NCBI GenBank assembly: GCA_024220525.1
Contig: JAMYWO010000123.1
Location: 43,984-64,245 of the forward strand
Source: Cochliopodium minus
Lineage: Eukaryota > Discosea > Himatismenida > Cochliopodiidae
Reading direction: 5' to 3'
DNA length: 20,262 nucleotides
The notes beneath the pieces are model-generated. The model did no database searches and was not told the origin of the DNA. It saw only the letters and a program-made list of their open reading frames with translations. Below, piece after piece: positions 1 through 9,076 of the stretch; the stretch's first letter is position 1, and every line of letters begins with the position of its first letter. A program made the translations under genes and the position numbers.

Positions 1-41
1 TTTTATTTTTATTTTTATTTTTATTTTTATTTTTATTTTTA

Positions 42-70
<29 letters not shown>
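1..70. repeat. T-rich simple repeat, unit T5A, inside an intron
   Basis: About eleven near-perfect TTTTTA units open the window and run into the T-rich 3' end of an intron whose acceptor AG is at 85-86. The matching intron at the right end of the window (20032-20153) is T-rich but not so regular. The tract probably explains why the sequence breaks off here. Confidence 0.9.
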
Positions 71-72
<2 letters not shown>

Positions 73-195
73 TTTTAATTGAATAGGAGAGGGCGTAGAA
101 CAAAATCAGACTATTGCACATGATTACTACCGCAAAGCAGCGGAACAAGGAAATCACTTGGCCTACAACATTCTCGGACACATTTACAATAAAGG
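61..195. repeat. Terminal direct repeat, left copy
   Basis: These 135 bases match 20128-20262 with one substitution (118 A versus 20185 T), which changes GCA to GCT, both alanine. The match covers the last 26 bases of an intron and the first 109 bases of a Sel1 exon. It runs to the very end of the window on the right and decays in simple repeat on the left. Confidence 0.95.
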
Positions 196-946
196 AACTG
201 GAGTCCCTCGTGATCCTGCAAAAGCCATCCGTTATTTCAATTTGGCTATTAAAAATGGAAATACTTCTGCTTATCTTAACTTGGCATATTTATATTTAGA
301 AGGTAAAAGAATTTTTTTTATTTTTTATTTTATTTTCATTTTTTTTTATTTTATTTTAAAATTTTTTTATTTATTGATTTTCATTTTTTATTTTATTTTA
401 TTTTATTTTATTTTATTTTATTTTATTTTATTTTAAATTTTTTTAATTTTTTTATATTTGTTTAGGAAATAATGTTGATAAGGATGTCAATAAAGCTATC
501 GAACTTTATGAAAAAGCTCACCAAAAAGGTGAAATTGATGCTTTGTTCCATCTCGCTAATATCTACGAAAAGGGTAAAAAAATAATTCAGGAAATGTTAT
601 TTTTTAAAATTATTTAGTTGATTTTTAAATTATTATTAAAAAATTATTTTTTAAATTTTTTTTTTTAAAAAAAGGATTAAATGGAACCAAAGATTTCAAA
701 AAAGCATTTGATTATTACAAGAAAGCAGTAGAAGCAGGAAACAAAAAAGCAGAATACAAGTTAGGAAACCTCTACGAGAGAGGCCTTGGTGTTCCTCAAA
801 ATTATGAAAAAGCAATTCAGTATTACCAGTCTGCTGCTAAAAAGGGAGACTCTTTTTCCAAGAGAAGTCTTGAATTTTTGAAGAAAAACCCAAAGACTTC
901 TCAGTATTTTCAAGATGAGAAGAGATCTAGTTTCAGAGACTTTTAA
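87..946 (+). CDS. Sel1-like repeat protein, 3' exons only (5' part outside or at the other end)
   Basis: Three exons are visible: 87-302, 466-573 and 675-946, joined by GT-AG introns in phase 1 that split a glycine codon. The product is a run of about five Sel1-like repeats (pairs of helices with A-x(2)-YY-x(2)-A and G-x-G-V signatures), ending in a charged tail (…SSFRDF) and TAA at 944-946. The first two exons are 216 and 108 nt, exactly two and one 36-residue repeats. Sel1 repeats form solenoids that bind proteins; no enzyme is implied. The preceding exon is not present on the left. The best candidate is the truncated gene at 19033-20262, whose fourth exon is the same sequence. Confidence 0.85.
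386..435. repeat. TTTTA-type simple repeat in an intron
   Basis: About ten tandem TTTTA units occupy the 3' part of the intron at 303-465 of the left Sel1 gene. Comparable T-rich tracts occur in other introns of the window, in the sense orientation of the gene. Confidence 0.85.
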
Positions 947-1551
947 AGGAAACAAGGAATATTTTTTTAAAATAATTCTGAAACAATCAAATTAAAAATT
1001 ATCAATTAATTATTTAACCCCTTTTTATTTTTTGAATATTTTAATTATTTTTTTAAAAATTGAATAATGTTATTTAGTATAATTAATTTATCACAGATAA
1101 CAGGGTGAATAACCTTTATGAGGATGTGATAAATAATAAACAATAGTTTCTAGTGAATATAAATGTATATACATTACAAAGCAGGAGTTTTGGATATTAG
1201 TTTCATGTTTATCAGGAGGCCAGTATCTTTTTTTTTTTTTTTTGATTCAAAATTAATTTTTTATCCTTTTGAAAAAGATTTTATCAATTACATTCTTTTA
1301 TTTAAAGAATGTTCTAAAAATAAAATTTGATTGAAAAAATCATTTATTCAAAGATTTTTCATTACTAAAATTCCAACAAACTTGATAAACTCTTCATNAA
1401 AAAATAAAAAATAAAAAATAAAAAATAAAAAATAAAAAATAAAAAATAAAAAACAAAAAATAAAAAATAAAAAATTATTAAAAAAAAAAATTAAATTATT
1501 GAAAAATAAATAAAAAATAAAAAATAAAAAATTGAAAAATTTAATTTTAAA
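947..1551. other. Gene-poor stretch between the Sel1 gene and the PH exon
   Basis: This is A/T-rich sequence with no confident gene. It contains a 55-codon open frame starting at ATG 1162 that runs through a T16 tract and has no recognisable domain; I do not call it. A single ambiguous base (N) lies at 1397, followed by an A-rich simple repeat. The upstream exons expected for the PH-like gene at 1552 are not evident here. One short frame just before the N (about 1331-1396) has the pattern QRFF, faintly like an early PH strand, but this is weak. Confidence 0.6.
1398..1530. repeat. A5-6T simple repeat next to an ambiguous base
   Basis: Tandem AAAAAT-like units with small variations occupy this stretch directly after the N at 1397. 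It probably forms the intron before the PH exon. Such a tract is prone to collapse or mis-joining in assembly. Confidence 0.85.
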
Positions 1552-1780
1552 AGGTGAAAAATTCAGTTTGTATTTAATCGAAGAAAGATCAAAAATAGTA
1601 GTGAACAATGGCAACATGTCCAAAGAGAACAAACTCTCCATCGAGATGTTGTGTCTTGACCGCGACGTTTCTTATCTCTTGAGTTTCACTTCTTCTCAAT
1701 TCCGTGATGAGTGGTTCGAATATTTATCTTCCGAAAAGAAAAGCGAGTCTTCTTCTCCTGTCAGTTCTGAAAAAAAATAA
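1552..1780 (+). CDS. Terminal exon of a probable PH-domain protein (5' part missing)
   Basis: After the acceptor AG at 1550-1551 the phase-1 frame reads GEKFSLYLIEERSKIVV… and stops with TAA at 1778-1780. The pattern (alternating strands, then L-x-F-x-S…F-R-D-E-W-F-E-Y-L) fits the last strands and the C-terminal helix of a pleckstrin-homology domain, in which one tryptophan is nearly invariant. A serine/lysine tail follows. PH domains usually bind phosphoinositides or proteins at membranes. Codon use is far less A/T-biased than the flanks, so this looks like a real exon. No start or upstream exon was found, so the gene is either truncated, mis-joined at the N at 1397, or a relic. The PH assignment rests on pattern only. 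Confidence 0.55.
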
Positions 1781-1975
1781 TTCCAGATTTCTTTCCTTCT
1801 TTCTTTTTATTTGTTTTTATTTTTGCCTTTTTTTTCATAATCTTGTATAAAAGAAATTTTTTTAGAATTAAAAAAATTTTATTATTTTTAATTTTATTAT
1901 TAATCTTTAAATAAATTCAAGAAAATTGGTAATGGAATCCTGATTGTAAAAAATCTTCCCAATAATTTGTACATT

Positions 1976-3959
1976 TTAAAAAGAGAGGTCAATTATGAGA
2001 TGTTGAATTGGTTTTGGAAATCTGATGTTTGGAAAGTTTTTCAAACACAATAAAAAACAAAAAGTAGTTTGTTTGAATTTTCTTGGAAAAAGAGAGTGAT
2101 CATTTGGAGCCCATTTCTTTTAAAAAAAAAAAATATAAAAAATAAAAAAATTAAATTAAAAAAATTATTCTTTAGTAAATTTACTTCGAGCAATTCATGA
2201 TTTTCTATTAATAAAATTTCTTCATCAAATTCAATTTTATTGATTCCTTCTTTAATTTCCTCATCTCCCAATCCAAGAGCTCCTTTATAATTATCTCCAA
2301 AAGAAAAAAATTCCCCATATTCTTTCATTTAAAAATCAATAAAAAATTAATAAAAATTTAAAAAATAAAATAAAATTTTGAAAATAAAATTAAAATTTTT
2401 TTACTGTTTAAAAACAAAGATCTTGAAGAACAAGCAACAATATAATCAATGTTTTCTAAATTTGTTTTTGTGTACACATCAAAAATGGACTCATCTTCTC
2501 TATTTTGAAAAGTAAGTGGTCCAAGATAAATTTGACCACAACTATAAACTTCTCCAGATTCTTTTTTTTAAAAAAAAATTTTAATAAATTCAAGTGAATA
2601 ATACTAGTTTTTAAAAATAATTTGGTTTAATTTTACCTAATAGAATAAAATTGTGAAAATCTCCACAATGAATTGATGTAATATTAGGAAATGTATCAAT
2701 GGTAGAAATTTGAAAGTGATTATCTTTTTCTTCATTATGAGTTCCCAATCCTAATTGTCCAAATCGGTTGTCACCAAACCCCTTTACAATTGTTTTTCCA
2801 TTTAGATCTCCTTATTTTAAAAATAAAATAAAAATTAATTTAAAAAAATAAAATTAAATTAATTTAAAAAAATAAATTAATATAGATACTTGTTAAAATG
2901 AGAGTATGATGATAACCACAACAAACAGAAATAATATTTTTGTCAGTCATCAAAAGATGTGGTTCTTCTAAAATTTCAACATTCTCCTCAAATCCACATT
3001 CTCCATGTTCATTTGATCCCATCGTCCAAACTTCCCCATTACCTTGTTTGAAAAATATATTTTATTATCATTTTTATGAAAATAAATTTCATCAATAAAA
3101 TTTTAGAATTTAACAATTAAAGTTTTAAAAAAAATAAAAATAAAAAATGAAATTGATCAAATCAAAATCACCTTTCAAGAAAGTGTGGTGATGGAATCCA
3201 CTGGAAAAAGAAACTACATTTTCTAACTTTATTTCTGTGAACCCAAATTTTGGTTGGTAATCAAATAACTCTCCAGTGTAATATATCTTTCCGTCATCTT
3301 TTTGATGAAAAAAAAAAATATTAAAAAAAATATAAAAAAATATAAAAAAATAAAATTTTACTTTTTTGAATTATGGTTGTACGTTCACCAGCACCCACTT
3401 TTATCACGTTGGATGAAATTTTCTTGAATGAAAGGTTTTCCAAACTGGTAATTCCCAACTGTCCCAAATCATTGTTTCCTTTCATTTATTTAATTTGAAT
3501 CAAGTAACAAAATTTTCAAGAATAAAAAATCTTCTTTACCACATCCATATAAATCTCCATTTTCTTGATATTTTAAAATTAAATTAAATTATAAAAAATT
3601 TAAAATTTTTTTTTTTACTCTCCAAATATAAAGAATGGACAGTTCCTAAAAAGATGCTTTTTATGTTTGGATTATTCATTATCTTTTTTGGTCTAAATTC
3701 ATCAACATATGATCCTGTTCCCAATTGTCCATTATTATTATTTCCAAACGAATACACATCTCCATTTGCTTTCAATAAAAGGATATCAATTAAATCAAAG
3801 TAAACAAAATTAATATAAGACTTGATTATTTGGGATATTCGTTTGATTCTCCAATCCATTCGAATTATATGAGAAATTATCAATTAGTGAACAAATTTAT
3901 TTTTTACTGCACATGAAGATACTGAAACAAGATGAAGAATAACTTGATCCTCTTTTCAT
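1976..3959 (-). CDS. RCC1-repeat protein with a W-x-P-x3-H C-terminal tail (copy A)
   Basis: Ten exons, high to low: 3959-3908, 3768-3619, 3563-3540, 3478-3362, 3297-3172, 3042-2890, 2810-2637, 2560-2405, 2321-2185 and 2116-1976. All introns are GT-AG and the sum is 1230 nt (409 aa). The protein starts MKRGSSYSSSCF and carries seven RCC1-type repeats, each opening with a pattern like NGDVYSFG and closing in a hydrophobic strand. Such repeats fold into a seven-bladed propeller, as in RCC1 and related exchange factors and scaffolds. The last exon encodes WAPNDHSLFPRKFK then LLCLKN…FPKPIQHLII, a tail I recall seeing in repeat proteins of amoeboid protists. Introns lie at repeat borders in phase 1. 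Partner unknown. Paralogue of the gene at 4346-6249. Confidence 0.88.
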
Positions 3960-4034
3960 TTTTGTGAGCAATTCTCGATAAGATAAACAGAATAATTTTT
4001 TTATTTATAAATTCTTTTTTTTTAAAAAATCTCT

Positions 4035-4316
4035 TCAAATTTCATTTAAAAATGAGAGTCCAATTATGAGTTGTTGAATTGGTTTTGGAAATCTGATGTT
4101 TGAAAAGTTTTTCAAGCACAACAAAAAACAAAAAGTAATTATTTTACTTTTTAACAAATAAGATTAAAATTAAAAATAATAATAAAATAAAAAAACTAAA
4201 AAAACTAAATTGAAGAATTATTCTACTATAATTTATTGTGAACACAACAAAAAAAAAATTTTTAAATCACATAAAGATGCTGAAACAAGATAAAGAACGT
4301 TTTGATCCCTCTTCAT
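4035..4316 (-). pseudogene. Collapsed RCC1 relic: first and last exons only
   Basis: Between the two RCC1 genes lie remnants of a third. 4316-4267 matches their first exon (ATG, then a shifted frame reading SLSCFSIFM), and about 4140-4035 matches their last exon (FCFLLCLKNF…RFPKPIQQLII, ending TGA). All propeller exons are missing, so this is a deletion remnant of a tandem copy. The last-exon piece is closest to copy A. The first-exon side and flank closely resemble the debris at 6766-6960. Confidence 0.8.
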
Positions 4317-4345
4317 TTTATTTTTTATTAATTAAATTTTTTTAT

Positions 4346-6249
4346 TCAAAATAAAAAACTAATGATTAAATGTTGGATAGGTTTTGGCAATTTGAGTAGA
4401 AAAATATTTTTCAAACACAACAAAAAATATAAAGTATTTTCTTTAAATTTCCTCGGAAATAAAAAATGACAACTTGGACTCCATTTCTGAACAAAAATTG
4501 AATAAAAGAAAAGAAAAATTTAAAAGAAAAATTAAAAAAAAAAAAATTTTTACTTCAATTAGTTCATGGTTTTCAATCAATAATATTTCATCATTGCATT
4601 CAATTTTGGTTGCCTTGATCCGAAAATTTTTGTAACCCGATCCTAGAGAGCCTCCATAACCATTTCCACAAGAAAATAATTCTCCTTTATCTGGTTTTTA
4701 AATTAAAAAAAAGAAATAAACTCTTTACAAAAAAAAAAAATTCAAAAAAGTATTACTATTTAGAAACAAAGACCTTGACGAAGACGCAACAATGTAATTT
4801 ATGTTTTCTATCTTCACTTTGGTGAACTCCGAAACAAATGAGCTTTTAATAAAATCTAAAGAAAGCTCTCCATGACCATTTTCTCCACAACCATACACAT
4901 CTCCATTTTCTAATTAGAATAAAAAAAATTAAAAAAAAAAAATTTACTCATATTTTATTAAATTTTATTTTTTTTTAGTTTAATTTTACTTAATGAAACT
5001 TTTTTTTTATTTTTTATTTTTTTTTCACCTAATAGAAAAAAACTATGAAAATCTCCACAATGAATAGATCTAATGTTAGGCATTGATTTTATTTTTACTA
5101 CTCCAAATTGAAAGGTATCCAACCTTTTCTTTCCGAGACCCAACTGTCCATACCTATTATCACCAAACCCCTTTAAAAGTGTTTCCCCATATTTATCTCC
5201 TTATTTAAATATAAAACATATAAAATAAGATTAAAAAAAAATAATTACGTGTTAAAATGAGAGTATGGTAAATACCACAACAAACAGAAATGATATTTTT
5301 GTCAGTCATCAAAAGACGAGGTTCTTCTACTTTGTCAATTTTTAAATCAAATCCGCATTCTCCCCTTCCATTTGATCCCATAGACCATACTTCTCCATTA
5401 CCTTTTTTTTTTTTTTTGATAAAAAAATAAAAAATAAAACGAATTTAAATAATTTGAATGTTATAAAGTGCTAATAAAAAATGAAAAATAATTGAAAATA
5501 ATTAAAAAATAATTTAAAAAATATTACTTAACAAGAAAATATAATGTTGATATCCAAGGGAAAAAGAAACTACATTATCCAATTTTAATTCTTTAAATCC
5601 TGTATGGGTATGTTTTTCAAATATTCTTCCCGCATAAAAAATCTTCCCATCGTCTTTTTATAAATAATTTAAAAATTAATTTTGAATTATTCAAAAATAA
5701 AATTACTTTTTTTAATGATAGTGAGAAAATTGCTTGTTCCAACATTGGTCACATTAGAAGTTATTTTCTTGAATTCTTGATTTTCATTCTCTTCATTTAT
5801 TAATAGCCCCAACTGTCCCAAAACATTATTTCCTTTCATTCATTATTTTACAAATGAAAAAAAAAGAAGAACAAGAGCAGATCATAATTTACCACACCCA
5901 TACAAATCTCCATTTTCTAATTTTATAATTTTTTTAATTTAATTTTTTAATTTATTATAAATTCTAAATAAAATGAACTATTTGATCCCAAACAAATGCT
6001 CTTTATGTTTTGATTGTTCATTATTTTTTTGGGTAGATATTCATCCTCATTTGATCCTGTTCCCAATTGTCCATTATTATTCATTCCAAAAGCATATACA
6101 TCTCCATTAGCTTAATTGGAATTAATAAATTTTAATCAGATCAGAATAGGATCCATTTATTCACCAATCTATAATTATATATTGAATATATTTTTACCAC
6201 AAACAAAAATACTAGATTTTGATGAAGAATAAGAAGATCCTTTTTTCAT
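4346..6249 (-). CDS. RCC1-repeat protein, tandem paralogue (copy B), possibly impaired splicing
   Basis: Exons: 6249-6198, 6110 to about 5961, 5916-5893, 5832-5707, 5653-5528, 5401-5249, 5199-5029, 4909-4757, 4690-4554 and 4486-4346. Exon number, phases and nearly all lengths equal those of copy A, giving about 410 aa. It starts MKKGSSYSSSKSS, has seven RCC1-type repeats and ends with the tail KWSPSCHFLFPRKFK…LPKPIQHLII and TGA. An AATAAA overlaps the stop. One oddity: after exon 2 the donor GT seen in copy A is absent (sequence TTTATAAT), and read-through meets a stop a few codons on. A possible cryptic donor (A|GTTCAT at 5979/5978) would keep frame with loss of six codons. All other exons are open, so the gene is either recently damaged or spliced differently. 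Confidence 0.8.
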
Positions 6250-6434
6250 TTCAAATTTTAAATAAATCAAATTTTTTTTTTTTATTATTTTTAAAAATAA
6301 AAATGTTAAATAATTTGAAAAAGATTAATCTTTTTGCAACAATCATTTGATAAAAACTTGTTTATTGTTTTTTTAACAACTTTCTTCTAAAAAATTTAAA
6401 TTAATGACAAAAAATTCATCCTTACAGATTTTTG
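6250..6434. other. Upstream region of RCC1 copy B
   Basis: A/T-rich spacer with no open frame of note, presumably the promoter of copy B on its lower side. Its upper edge (6435) is where similarity to 7418 onward begins. Confidence 0.4.
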
Positions 6435-6710
6435 ATTAAAATGTTAATCTATCCTCTTTATTTTGTACGAAAAAAAAAAATGGAAATTTAAAGAATAGTT
6501 GTAATAAAATGAAGAAAAATAATTGGTTTTTCCGTCAAACTCACCAAAATTATCTGGAAAAAAAAACATGTTAAAAATATTATGTAAAACTGTTTCAAAA
6601 TCTTAGTTTTTTTAAAAAATAAACAAAAAAAAAAAAAAAAAATAGGATTGAAAATGAAAATCTTCAAGAACAAAAGATTATTCTCCAAATTGATCAAATT
6701 CAATACAATT
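6435..6710 (+). repeat. Segmental duplication: promoter and leader of the mitochondrial gene, truncated copy
   Basis: This segment matches 7418-7726 closely, with small gaps in homopolymers and one longer insertion in the downstream copy. It carries the putative promoter and the start of the gene at 7670: ATG followed by KIFKNKRLFSKLIKFNTI, after which similarity stops and the frame ends within a few codons at TAA. It is a broken leader with no body attached. Confidence 0.85.
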
Positions 6711-6727
6711 TTATTTAATCTTAATAA

Positions 6728-7409
6728 AAAGTAAATATTTGAATTTTCTTGGAAAAAGAGAAATCGTTTTACTTTTTAACAAAATAAGATTAAAAATAAA
6801 AAATATTAATAAAAAAATAAAAAAATATAAAAACTAAATTGAATAATTCTACTTTAATTTATTGTGAACACAAAAAAAAAAAAAAAATTTAATGCACATA
6901 AAGATGCTGAAACAAGATAAAGAACAGTTTGATCCCTCTTCATTTTATTTTTTATTAATTAAATATTTTTATTCAAAACAAAAAACTAATGATTAAATGT
7001 TGGATAGGTTTTGGCACTTTGAGTAGAAAAATATTTTTCAAACACAACAAAAAAAAAAAAGTATTTTCTTTAAATTTCTAGTACATAAAAAATGACAACT
7101 TGGGCTCCATTTCTGAATAAAAATTTAATATAATAGGAAAAAAATTTAAAAGAAAAACTAAAAAAAAAAATTTTACTTAATTAGTTCATGGTTTTCAATT
7201 AAAAAAAATTCATCATTAAATTCAATTTTGGTTGCCTTGATCCGAAATTTTTTGTAACCCGATCCTAGAGAGCCTCCATAACCATTTCCACAAGAAAATA
7301 ATTCTCCTTTTTCTGGTTTTTAAATGAAAAAAAAGAAAAAACTCTTTACAAAAAAAAAAGATTCAAAAAGTATTATTACCATTTAGAAACAAAGACCTTG
7401 ACGAAGACT
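6728..7409 (-). pseudogene. Mosaic RCC1 relics (first-exon piece plus last two exons of another copy)
   Basis: 6766-7409 closely matches 4140-4786, that is, the first-exon relic plus the 3' end of copy B. On the minus strand, about 7318-7182 encodes the last propeller repeat (KGELFSCGNGYGGSLGSG…) and 7110-6985 the C-terminal tail exon, the latter frameshifted relative to copy B. 6943 down to about 6893 is a first-exon remnant. 6728-6760 is a scrap like 2062-2096 from the last exon of copy A. No propeller body remains. Confidence 0.8.
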
Positions 7410-7417
7410 CAAATTTA

Positions 7418-7726
7418 ATTAAAATGTTAATCTATCCTCGTTATTTTGTACGAAAAAAAAAAATGGAAATTTAAAGAATAGTTGTAAAAACATGAAGAAA
7501 AATAATTGGTTTTTCCATCAAACTCACCAAAATTATCTGGAAAAAAAAACATGTTAAAATTTGGGTATAAATATTTTAAAACCTTAGTTTTTTTCAACAA
7601 AAATTGAAAAAAATTTTTTTTTTCAATTAATGTTGCTTTTAAAAAAAAAAAAAAAAAATAGGATTGAAAATGAAAATCTTCAAGAACAAAAAATTATTCT
7701 CCAAATTGATCAAATTCAATACAATT
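7418..7726 (+). repeat. Segmental duplication: intact promoter/leader copy
   Basis: Partner of 6435-6710. Here the leader continues into a full gene. The long stretch conserved upstream of the ATG (about 7425-7560, containing TTTAAAGAATAGTTGTAA and CTCACCAAAATTATCTGG) marks what was copied and probably includes the promoter. Confidence 0.85.
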
Positions 7727-8915
7727 GCATCTCCCAACATCATCACCATCCAATACAGAAAAACAAGCCTCCCATTAAAATTCACACAAAATAAGCTCTT
7801 TTATTCCACAGAGATAAATAACAATGATAATGCAATCACCAAAGAAAAGGGTATAGCTAAAACAACCTTTTGATTCAAAATATAATATAATCATTCATTC
7901 GATCTATCAACCTATTTAATTCATATTCTAAATAAAATCTTAATCTTAATATAAAGTCACCAATGATAACAATGCGAAATCCACAAATGATAATAAAGGT
8001 AAAAATAAATTTTATTGGATATATCATTCATCTAGATAGAATATAAATCTGATATGATGAAAATCTATCGATAGATTCAATGCAATATCCATTATTTATG
8101 GTTTATATATCCTCTCAAGATGCTCTTCATATTATTTTTTTGACAGAAAATATATTTTCTCAATATAATCTTATGTTGTTTGAATAGAGAATGCAACAAA
8201 CAATCAAGGTATGAAAAAAAAATCAAATATACAAAATTTAGAAATCTAATTTCAATTATTTCTCAATCAGAGATCCTCCTCTATAAATTGGGAGAAGATT
8301 CAAAAAAGAAAATAAACAAAAGTGTCCTCAAACATTTCCTGACATTGCAATTCTTGCCTGCCTTCGTAACTTATTTCGCCTATCTGATCATGGATTTCGA
8401 AGATTTTTTGATGAAGGCTTTTCCGATCGAATTGACAGTTGCTGCATATCTCACTTATAGTTCCATGAGATTCATGAATAGTTATGTTGATACAATAAAG
8501 GTATTCTTTTTTCCACATTTTTCGCTGTTAAAATCAAAAATTAAATAAATTTAAATATATGTTTGTCTAGGTGAAGAGTGTGGAAGATAAAGAGATCATC
8601 TGCCAAATTTATGGAAAAAATCCAAGACCTACTTCTAATTTTAGTTTCATGCAAGAGAACCAAACAAGAAAGATTGCCTATTTGAAAATAAATAACAAAG
8701 AATTGATAATCAGACAAGATTTTATCACTGATCTCGCCAAATTCGAAAAAGTTTTCAACTGTCCTGGTCAGGTAGTGGTTGGAGAATTAGACAAGGCGGT
8801 ATTATTCAAAGTATTATCACAATATAAATCTTCTAAATACCAAAATATGAAACATGAACCATCAACATCCCAAAACAATAACATTAATACTAATAATACC
8901 ACAAAAGAAAATTAA
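7670..8915 (+). CDS. Predicted mitochondrial two-TM membrane protein (TMEM70/186/223-like layout)
   Basis: Five exons: 7670-7850, 7957-7998, 8188-8208, 8271-8500 and 8571-8915; 819 nt, 272 aa. Residues 1-47 are basic and hydroxylated with no acidic residue, ending LFYST, a typical mitochondrial presequence. Residues 48-82 are an Asn-rich linker partly encoded by two microexons (42 and 21 nt, both symmetric, so skippable). A short motif ILLYKLGED precedes two hydrophobic segments at about 104-122 and 127-147, followed by a soluble C-terminal domain (159-250) and an Asn/Thr tail. This layout resembles the TMEM70/TMEM186/TMEM223 group of inner-membrane assembly factors, but I see no diagnostic residue. 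The start is the ATG rather than the TTG six bases before it. It is convergent with the epimerase gene. Confidence 0.75.
8062..8077. repeat. Perfect 16-bp palindrome in an intron
   Basis: AATCTATCGATAGATT lies in the 189-nt intron between the two microexons of the mitochondrial membrane protein gene. It could form a small hairpin or a dimeric binding site; chance is also possible. Confidence 0.6.
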
Positions 8916-9076
8916 AATTGAAATTATAAAGAAAAAAAGATTCAAAAATTTTTTTAAACTTTATCTCATTTGAATAACATTCGGATTATGCAAAGAAAAT
9001 AACAAAAAGATAAAGAATCTAATATAGCAAATTTTTAATCAAAAAAAAAATTTCAAAAAAAGTAAACTTGAAAATT

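Noticed and set aside
1-70. TTTTTA tandem repeat as a telomere
   Set aside because: It is in the T-rich 3' end of an intron directly before an acceptor AG, lacks G runs, and similar tracts occur in other introns.
946-1320. tRNA or snRNA gene in the less A/T-rich stretch around 1090-1220
   Set aside because: No T-loop-like GGTTCGA motif, acceptor stem pairing or U6-like ACAGAGA core was found by eye.
1162-1329. 55-codon open frame MYIHYKAGV… as a small gene or PH exon
   Set aside because: It crosses a T16 tract, has no recognisable domain and no convincing splice context.
6250-7669. Debris region as a transposable element
   Set aside because: No terminal repeats, transposase or reverse-transcriptase motifs; all recognisable parts derive from neighbouring host genes.
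8300-8518. Minus-strand open frame of 72 codons
   Set aside because: It is the antisense shadow of the fourth exon of the mitochondrial membrane protein, which has matching splice phases and TM segments.
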